A DNA stretch of 64,000 nt from Bog-473 sp963753115 (GTDB lineage Bacteria; Actinomycetota; Acidimicrobiia; Acidimicrobiales; RAAP-2), in NCBI GenBank assembly GCA_963753115.1, contig CAVWBB010000009.1, forward strand, positions 17,121 through 81,120, read 5' to 3'. Shown piece by piece: positions 58,445 through 64,000 of this stretch. The notes under the pieces were generated by a model, which searched no databases, had not been told where the DNA came from, and worked only from the letters and a program-made list of their open reading frames with translations. Position numbers and translations under genes: made by a program. Position 1 is the first letter of the stretch. Each line of letters starts with the position of its first letter.

Positions 58445-59416
58445 GTGCGGCGCGCGGGAAGCCGGGCCCGGGTGGTTCTGTGGGGCCTCTTCATGGGCGC
58501 AGCTGCCGCTGTGCTCGCCCCGGTCGGACCCGGCGCCTTCGTGCCGCTGAAGATGGCCATCGCCTCGGCCAGCTCGGTGGGCAACCAGGTCTACGTGGCC
58601 GTGGTCATCGACTTCGGCGGTGGTTCGGCCCCGCCGACGATCGTCAAGTGCGTTCCGGTGGCCCCGAACAACCACGACGCGGACGCCCTCGCTGCCGCGG
58701 TGGGATCAGGCAACGTGGCGTACAGCAACTCCGGCCTCCTCTGTGCCATCGACGGTTACCCGGCCAATGGCGTGCAGAATTGCGGCCAGAGTGTCGGTTC
58801 GGGCGTCTACGACTACTGGTCGTACTGGCATGGATCGACGGGGTCATGGGTGTATGCGAACAACGGCCCAGCGGAACAGTCGGTGTCCAGCCCACCCGGC
58901 GACGTCCTGGGCCTGCGATTCCAGACGGACGAACCCGCGAGCAGCAGCGATCCCCCACCTTCCATCACAGCGTCGTTCGCGACGATCTGCCCGGGAGTCT
59001 CGACCACGGGCACTGCCCCGGCCTCGCCCCCGACGCCCTCGACGACGACGACGTTGTCGACGACACCGACAACGGCAAGAACGAGTCCGGGCCTCGCCCC
59101 GGTCACAACGACGACCAGGGCGGTGGGGGCAGGACCGAGGACCGGCGCCGCGACCACGACGTCCGCCCCGAAGGGGACGACGACGACAACAACGGTGGCA
59201 GGCGCCGAGGACGGGACGAGCGGGTCGGGTGGCACGAGCGGTACGGGGCACGGATCCTCGGGCACCCACCGGATCGCGGTGACTCGCGTCGCGTCCAGCA
59301 ACTCTGCCGGCGGTTCGTCGGGCAATCTCCTCCCGGTCGTGCTCGTCGCGGCGGCGGTCGCCGCGCTGGGCGGCCTCGCCTTCTTCCGCTGGCGCCGTAG
59401 GCCGGCCGAGGAGTGA
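58445..59416 (+). CDS. Secreted, C-terminally anchored protein with YWSYWHG domain (SCO2322/DUF4430-like) in the B12 operon
   Basis: The 323-residue protein has a signal peptide at about 1-28 (RARVVLWGLFMGAAAAVLAP). A compact domain at 35-170 contains the motif YDYWSYWHGSTGSWVY, then GDVLGLRF, and about four cysteines. A long Thr/Gly/Pro linker (190-285) is followed by a membrane helix LPVVLVAAAVAALGGLAFF and the basic tail RWRRRPAEE. The domain recalls SCO2322-type proteins and the DUF4430 beta domain found C-terminal in intrinsic factor. This is from memory and not computed. GTG 58445 starts 1 bp after the toroid gene stop. Confidence 0.8.
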   Translation: MRRAGSRARVVLWGLFMGAAAAVLAPVGPGAFVPLKMAIASASSVGNQVYVAVVIDFGGGSAPPTIVKCVPVAPNNHDADALAAAVGSGNVAYSNSGLLCAIDGYPANGVQNCGQSVGSGVYDYWSYWHGSTGSWVYANNGPAEQSVSSPPGDVLGLRFQTDEPASSSDPPPSITASFATICPGVSTTGTAPASPPTPSTTTTLSTTPTTARTSPGLAPVTTTTRAVGAGPRTGAATTTSAPKGTTTTTTVAGAEDGTSGSGGTSGTGHGSSGTHRIAVTRVASSNSAGGSSGNLLPVVLVAAAVAALGGLAFFRWRRRPAEE

Positions 59417-60603
59417 GACGGTCGGCCGCCCCCCGGCGCCGATCCCTGCACCCGGTGGCGTGGTGGTTGTGGGCGGCTGGCTTGGCCGTCTGCGCCATGC
59501 GGACGAACAACCCGTTCCTTCTGGCCCTCATCGGCGCCGTCGCCTGTGTTGTCGTGTCCGTTTGCAGGAGCAGCGCGCCATGGTCGCGCTCCATCGCTTT
59601 CTTCCTCCGTATCGGGTTGCTCGTCATTGTGGTCCGGGTGGTGATCGAGATCCTGTTTGGTGAACGCGGTCTGCCCGGGCACGTGCTCTTCACCATGCCG
59701 CAAGTGCCCCTGCCCTCCTGGGTGGCCGGCGTGAGCATCGGCGGCACCGTGACGCTGGAGTCGATCCTCATCGCCTTCCTGTTGGGCCTGCAGATCGCCG
59801 TGATCCTGCTCTGCTTCGGCGCGGCGAACTCGTTGGCCAGCCCCTATCGCCTTCTCCGGTGCCTCCCCGCTGTGCTCTACGAGACGGGGGTGGCGGTCAC
59901 GGTGGCCCTGTCCTTCACGCCAGAACTGGTCCAGTCGATCGGAATTGTGCGCCAAGCCCGTCGCCAGCGCGGCATCCCCATCAAGGGCTTGCGCGGCATG
60001 CGGGGCGTTGCGGTGCCGGTGCTGGAGAGCGCATTGGACAGGTCGCTCCAGCTGGCGACGAGCATGGATGCCCGGGGCTACGGACGCCGCATCGACGTCG
60101 GGAGGGCCTCGCGCCGACTTGCCAGCGGGGCGACCATCGGTGGGTTGTTGCTGGCGGCGGCGGGGATCTACGGCGTGATCGACTCGGGATCGCTCTTCGG
60201 TTTGGGCCTCCCGGTGCTGGCGGTGGGAGCCGTGCTCTGCGGCGTTGGCCTGGCCATGGGAGGACGGCGCACGGCACGCTCGCGCTACCGCCCGGACCCG
60301 TGGCGTGGGCCCGAGTGGCTCGTGGCCGGCTCCGGCCTCGCGGCGCTGGTGACGATGGCGGTGGCACGTGCACTCGATGTGCCGGGGCTCACCGTCTCGT
60401 TCATCCCGCTTGCTTTTCCGCGTATCCCGGTGCTCCCCGTGGTGGGGATCCTGATCGCCCTGCTTCCAGCCGTTGCCGCGCCGAACCCGATTGCTGCGCC
60501 ACAGCCACTGATACGGGAAGGGACCGAACCACAGGTGGGGACCGGGCCGACCGTGGACAAGCTCGGTCCGGTCGAGCCGGATCTGTCGGCGGTGTCGACG
60601 TGA
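59413..60603 (+). CDS. ecfT: ECF transporter transmembrane component EcfT (CbiQ family)
   Basis: This 396-residue membrane protein is longer than usual (about 260). The core at 1-230 has several hydrophobic helices, and the cytoplasmic coupling region carries the two Ala-Arg-Gly-type motifs: IVRQARRQRGIPIKG and ATSMDARGYGRRI. Extra helices (about 240-360) and a Pro-rich tail follow. EcfT couples ATP hydrolysis to tilting of the S component. The GTG start overlaps the previous stop (GTGA). Operon context implies cobalamin or a precursor as substrate. Confidence 0.92.
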   Translation: MRRSAAPRRRSLHPVAWWLWAAGLAVCAMRTNNPFLLALIGAVACVVVSVCRSSAPWSRSIAFFLRIGLLVIVVRVVIEILFGERGLPGHVLFTMPQVPLPSWVAGVSIGGTVTLESILIAFLLGLQIAVILLCFGAANSLASPYRLLRCLPAVLYETGVAVTVALSFTPELVQSIGIVRQARRQRGIPIKGLRGMRGVAVPVLESALDRSLQLATSMDARGYGRRIDVGRASRRLASGATIGGLLLAAAGIYGVIDSGSLFGLGLPVLAVGAVLCGVGLAMGGRRTARSRYRPDPWRGPEWLVAGSGLAALVTMAVARALDVPGLTVSFIPLAFPRIPVLPVVGILIALLPAVAAPNPIAAPQPLIREGTEPQVGTGPTVDKLGPVEPDLSAVST

Positions 60604-62228
60604 TCACGTTCGACCGCGTGTCTTTCACGTACAACGAAGCCGCCAGCCCGACCCTGCACCAGGTCAGCCTCGACATTCCCGAAGGTGAGCTCTGCGTGGT
60701 GGTCGGGGAGACCGGGACGGGAAAGTCCACGCTCCTGCGCGCCATCAACGGGCTCGTCCCACACTTCAGCGGCGGCACCCTGGCAGGGACGATCACCGTC
60801 GACGGGAGGACGACCAGGGAGAATCGGCCCCGCGACCTTGCCGACGTCGTCGGCTTCGTCGGCCAGAACCCCTTGGCCAGCTTCGTCACCGAGACGGTCG
60901 AGGATGAGTTGGCCTACACCATGGAGAACCTCGGGGTCCCCGCCGACGCGATGCGCCGCCGCGTCGAGGACGCCGTGGACCTGCTGGGATTGCAGGACCT
61001 GCGGGACCGATCGTTGCGCGCACTGTCTGGGGGCCAGCAGCAACGCGTGGCGATCGGCGCGGTGCTGACGGCGTCGCCCCGACTCCTCGTCCTCGATGAG
61101 CCGACGTCCGCGCTCGATCCGGCCGCGGCCGAGGAGGTCCTCAGCGCGCTGGCCCGTTTGGTGCACGACCTCGGACTGACCGTGGTGATGGCGGAGCACC
61201 GGCTCGAGCGTGTGGTGCCGTTCGCGGACCGCATCATCCTTGTGCCCGGTGGTGGGGCACCGCTCGTCATCGGGTCGCCCGAGTCCGTCATGCAGGCATC
61301 GACCGTCGCCCCGCCACTGGTCGAGTTGGGCCGACTCCTGGGCTGGGAACCGCTGCCGCTCTCCGTCCGCGACGCCAGGCGAAAGGCGGGCCCCCTGCGC
61401 GAGCGGCTCGCTCGGCTGTCGCCGTCGCCACTGGGAGATTCCGGGACGCCCGGAGCGGTAGACGAAGCTGCCTCGGTCCGAAAGCTCACGGTCTCGTACG
61501 GACCGGTCGTGGCACTCGACGGTGTGGACCTCTCGGTCCGGTCCGGCGAAGTCCTCGTGCTGATGGGGAGAAACGGCTCGGGGAAGTCGACCCTGCTCAA
61601 CACGCTGGCCGGTGCCCGGCCTCCGACCCGGGGGTCGGTGACCGTGGCTGGGCAGGATCCGCAGTCGTTCCGTGGGGCTGATCTCGTCCGTCACGTGGGA
61701 CTGGTGCCCCAGGACCCGGGGCTCCTTCTCTACGGGGAGAGCGTCGACGCCGAATGCCAAGCAGCGGACAAGGTGTCGACGCTGCCCGGAGGGACGACGT
61801 TGCGCGCACTGGAGAGAGTGCTGCCCGGCGTTCCTCCCGATCGGCACCCGCGCGATCTGTCCGAGGGCCAGCGCCTGGCTCTCGCGCTCGCCATCGTGGT
61901 GGCTCCGGCGCCCGATCTTCTCCTCCTGGACGAGCCAACGCGAGGGTTGGACTATCCCAGCAAGGACCGCCTCATTGGAGTCCTGCGCGAACTGGCCGAA
62001 GCAGGCCACGCCGTTGTCCTGGCCACGCACGACGTTGAGCTCGCCGCGCGGGTGGCGGATCGGGCCGTGGTGCTGGCGGACGGGCAGATCATCACGGACG
62101 GCCCGGCCCGACAGGTGGTCTGTCACTCGCCGATCTTCGCCCCGCAGGTGGCCAAGGTGCTCGCTCCCGAAGAATGGCTGACGGTGGACGAAGTGCGCTC
62201 GGCCCTCGACGAGCCGGTGCCGGCATGA
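60600..62228 (+). CDS. Fused EcfA-EcfA' ATPase of the ECF transporter
   Basis: This 542-residue protein contains two ABC ATPases. The first (about 1-265) has Walker A GETGTGKST, signature LSGGQQQRVAIG and Walker B LLVLDEPTSALD. The second (about 290-520) has GRNGSGKST, LSEGQRLALALA and LLLLDEPTRGLD. Many ECF transporters use two separate ATPases; here they are one chain, as in other actinobacteria. The GTG start overlaps the ecfT stop (GTGA), and its stop overlaps the next ATG (ATGA). It powers import through EcfT and the S component. Confidence 0.94.
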   Translation: MITFDRVSFTYNEAASPTLHQVSLDIPEGELCVVVGETGTGKSTLLRAINGLVPHFSGGTLAGTITVDGRTTRENRPRDLADVVGFVGQNPLASFVTETVEDELAYTMENLGVPADAMRRRVEDAVDLLGLQDLRDRSLRALSGGQQQRVAIGAVLTASPRLLVLDEPTSALDPAAAEEVLSALARLVHDLGLTVVMAEHRLERVVPFADRIILVPGGGAPLVIGSPESVMQASTVAPPLVELGRLLGWEPLPLSVRDARRKAGPLRERLARLSPSPLGDSGTPGAVDEAASVRKLTVSYGPVVALDGVDLSVRSGEVLVLMGRNGSGKSTLLNTLAGARPPTRGSVTVAGQDPQSFRGADLVRHVGLVPQDPGLLLYGESVDAECQAADKVSTLPGGTTLRALERVLPGVPPDRHPRDLSEGQRLALALAIVVAPAPDLLLLDEPTRGLDYPSKDRLIGVLRELAEAGHAVVLATHDVELAARVADRAVVLADGQIITDGPARQVVCHSPIFAPQVAKVLAPEEWLTVDEVRSALDEPVPA

Positions 62229-63091
62229 CGCTCTCGGTCCCGCCATCCACCGCCCGGCCGCCGCGCCGTCTGACCCCGGCCATCCGGTTCGGGACCCGCT
62301 CCTCGTTCCTCCTGTTCCTGACCAGCGTCTTCGGGGTCGCCGCCTTCACCTGGCCCCTCTTGATCCATCAGTCGGCAAGCCAGAATTCCGCCCACAACGG
62401 CGACGCGCCGTGGATCTTCGTCGGACTCATACCCCTGCTCTTGGCCATCGTGGTGGCCGAACTCTCCGAGGGGGCGATCGATGCCAAGGCGGTGGCGCTG
62501 CTCGGGATCCTTGCCGCATGCTTCGCCGCGTTGCGCGTGCCCAGTCCGGGCATCAGCGGCTTCGAGCCCGAATGGTTTCTGCTTATTCTCGCGGGCCGAG
62601 TCTTTGGACGGGGTTTCGGCTTCGTCCTGGGAGCGGTCGCGTTCTTCACCTCGGCACTCATCACCGGTGGCGTGGGCCCGTGGTTACCGTTCCAGATGTT
62701 GGCCGCGGCGTGGGTCGGCTTCGGTGCTGGCTGCCTGCCCCCGATGCGGGGGTTCCCCGAGCGTCTGTTGCTCGCCGGGTACGGCGTGATCTCGGCGCTC
62801 GCCTATGGCCTCGTCATCAATTTCTGGTTCTGGCCCTTCGTGGGTGGGAGTGGGGACACGACCGTGTACTCGTTCGTGCCCGGCCTCGGGACCATCGCGA
62901 ACCTGCACCGGTTTCTGTTGTTCGACCTGACCACGTCAATGGGATTCGACCTCACCCGCGCCGTGACGTGTGCCGCCATGGTCATCGTCCTCGGCCGCCC
63001 GGTGCTGGCGGCGTTGCGCCGCGCCTCGCGCCGCGCCGCCTTCGAGCCCCAGGTGGACTTCCTCGAGCACGCGGAGGAGTGCGAGAAGTGA
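62225..63091 (+). CDS. Membrane protein, probable ECF transporter S component
   Basis: This 288-residue protein has about six to seven hydrophobic helices (SSFLLFLTSVFGVAAFTWPL, IFVGLIPLLLAIVVAEL, VALLGILAACFAALRV, FVLGAVAFFTSALITGGVGP, LLLAGYGVISALAYGLVINF and a late AVTCAAMVIVLG). The segment GRGFGFVLGAVAFFTSALIT with GPWLPFQMLAAAWVGFGAG resembles the conserved membrane core of vitamin S components. It is the natural candidate for the cobalamin-specific subunit. ATG 62225 overlaps the ATPase stop. Confidence 0.85.
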   Translation: MTLSVPPSTARPPRRLTPAIRFGTRSSFLLFLTSVFGVAAFTWPLLIHQSASQNSAHNGDAPWIFVGLIPLLLAIVVAELSEGAIDAKAVALLGILAACFAALRVPSPGISGFEPEWFLLILAGRVFGRGFGFVLGAVAFFTSALITGGVGPWLPFQMLAAAWVGFGAGCLPPMRGFPERLLLAGYGVISALAYGLVINFWFWPFVGGSGDTTVYSFVPGLGTIANLHRFLLFDLTTSMGFDLTRAVTCAAMVIVLGRPVLAALRRASRRAAFEPQVDFLEHAEECEK

Positions 63092-63098
63092 TGGACGC

Positions 63099-63992
63099 GT
63101 GAAGATCGTCTCCCTCCTGCCGTCGGCCACGGAGATCGTCTATGCCCTCGATCTCGGGGAGTGCCTGCGAGGCGTCAGCTTCGAATGTGACTACCCCGAG
63201 CCGGCACGATCCGTCCCGATCGTGTCGGGGACTGCCCTCCCGACCGATGGCACGCTCAGCGCGCGGGAGATCGACGCAGCGGTCAGCACGACGGTGGCGG
63301 CCGGCGAGTCCATCTACACCCTTGACGATGCGCAGATCCGGGCCATCGATCCGGACCTGATCCTGGCTCAGGACCTGTGCCAGGTGTGTGCGGTGCCATC
63401 GGGTGCCGTGGAGGAGGCGCTCGAGGTGATCGGGTGCCGCGCCCAGGTGGTGTCGCTCGACCCGGGGCGGCTCGACGAGGTGATCGGCTGCATCGGCATT
63501 GTGGGTGCAGCGACGGGCACGACGACAATTGCAGACGCCCTCATGCAGAGCCTGCGCTCTCGCGTCGAGGCAGTTCGACGCCGGGTGGACGGACGAGATC
63601 GCCCCCGCGTGCTCGTCTTGGAATGGCCGGACCCGCCGTTCAACGCCGGGCACTGGGTACCCGACCAGATTGAGGCGGCGGGAGGCGTGCCGGTCTTGGC
63701 CGCTGCCGGCGCCCGGTCGCGCCGGCTGAGCTGGGAGGAGATCCACGCGGCAGATGTCGATGTCACCATCTTCATGCCGTGCGGGTTCGACCTCGAAGGC
63801 GCCGTGGCACAGGCCCCCGGGCTCTTGGGCCGCCCGGAATCCGAAGGCCTGGGTCGAGTCGTCGCCGTGGACGCCAACGCGTACTTCTCGCGACCTGGTC
63901 CCCGGGTGGTCGACGGCGTGGAGCTCCTGGAGCACGTGCTGCACGACCATCCGGGACTGGACCCTCCGGGCGCGCGGCTCCTCCGGGACTGA
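63099..63992 (+). CDS. BtuF-like cobalamin-binding (periplasmic-binding type III) protein without signal peptide
   Basis: This 297-residue protein begins directly with VKIVSLLPSATEIVYALDLG, the BtuF/FecB fold entry. It continues with PDLILAQDLCQVCAVPSG, RPRVLVLEWPDPPFNAGHWV and GGVPVLAAAGARSRRLSWEE, ending near AYFSRPGPRVVDGVELLEH. No signal peptide or lipobox is present, so it should be cytoplasmic, unlike E. coli BtuF. Similar cytoplasmic BtuF-like proteins occur beside B12 genes in actinobacteria. GTG 63099 was chosen; a start-stop mini frame ATG GAC GCG TGA (63091-63102) bridges it to the S gene. Confidence 0.88.
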   Translation: MKIVSLLPSATEIVYALDLGECLRGVSFECDYPEPARSVPIVSGTALPTDGTLSAREIDAAVSTTVAAGESIYTLDDAQIRAIDPDLILAQDLCQVCAVPSGAVEEALEVIGCRAQVVSLDPGRLDEVIGCIGIVGAATGTTTIADALMQSLRSRVEAVRRRVDGRDRPRVLVLEWPDPPFNAGHWVPDQIEAAGGVPVLAAAGARSRRLSWEEIHAADVDVTIFMPCGFDLEGAVAQAPGLLGRPESEGLGRVVAVDANAYFSRPGPRVVDGVELLEHVLHDHPGLDPPGARLLRD

Positions 63993-64000
63993 CCCGCGGC

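Overview
The window is strongly GC-rich with a pronounced third-position GC bias. GTG and TTG starts are frequent, neighbouring genes often overlap as ATGA, GTGA or TGATG, and many starts lack a clear ribosome-binding site. This points to a high-GC actinobacterium. The ECF42 sigma factor with its DGPF partner, the Lhr helicase, a sortase beside threonine-rich surface proteins, and the 42-residue YWLVASDGGIF repeats fit Actinomycetota, most likely class Acidimicrobiia. That class assignment is inference. Nearly everything is chromosomal housekeeping or accessory metabolism. There is no insertion sequence, prophage, CRISPR array or rRNA.

Layout. 0-8.3 kb: end of a secreted protein, an amidase, a WYL repressor divergent from a DinB protein, a DsbA/FrnE oxidoreductase, a coupled larB-larC-PLP decarboxylase operon, and pheA. 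8.3-13.5 kb: two MFS exporters flanking an amidohydrolase/VOC/VOC operon, then RidA. 13.9-16.2 kb: RibD-C/DHFR-like, DGPF and ECF42 genes behind a candidate ECF42 promoter. 16.5-20.6 kb: a GNAT-AAA fusion, a frameshifted FEN-like nuclease, and two membrane-anchored coiled-coil proteins, one with a GH43 domain. 20.7-25.8 kb: a branched-chain-amino-acid-type ABC transporter with a possible KstR-like site upstream. 25.9-31.9 kb: sulfotransferase and quinone oxidoreductase, a membrane protein, tRNA-Ser(TGA), VOC and typA. 31.9-42.5 kb: an uncharacterised gene pair, patatin, lhr, 5-oxoprolinase genes pxpA and pxpBC, and a TSUP exporter. 42.7-47.1 kb: a surface-protein/sortase cluster. 47.2-56.2 kb: EthD, CYTH-CHAD, Nudix, Zn-alcohol dehydrogenase, an HDAC-like deacetylase, USP, a CoA-transferase and an HSL esterase.

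56.4-64.0 kb is the most interesting part. A cobalamin riboswitch leads a tightly overlapping operon. It encodes a secreted alpha/alpha-toroid protein carrying six 42-residue repeats, a membrane-anchored Thr-rich protein with a YWSYWHG motif, EcfT, a fused EcfA-EcfA', an S-like membrane component and a BtuF-like protein. I read this as a Gram-positive B12 capture-and-import system whose extracellular part resembles the two-domain architecture of animal intrinsic factor and transcobalamin.

Three conserved genes (near 18,102, 22,264 and 27,007) each carry an apparent single-base insertion. Sequencing or assembly error is more likely than gene decay, so read-level checking matters for this contig.
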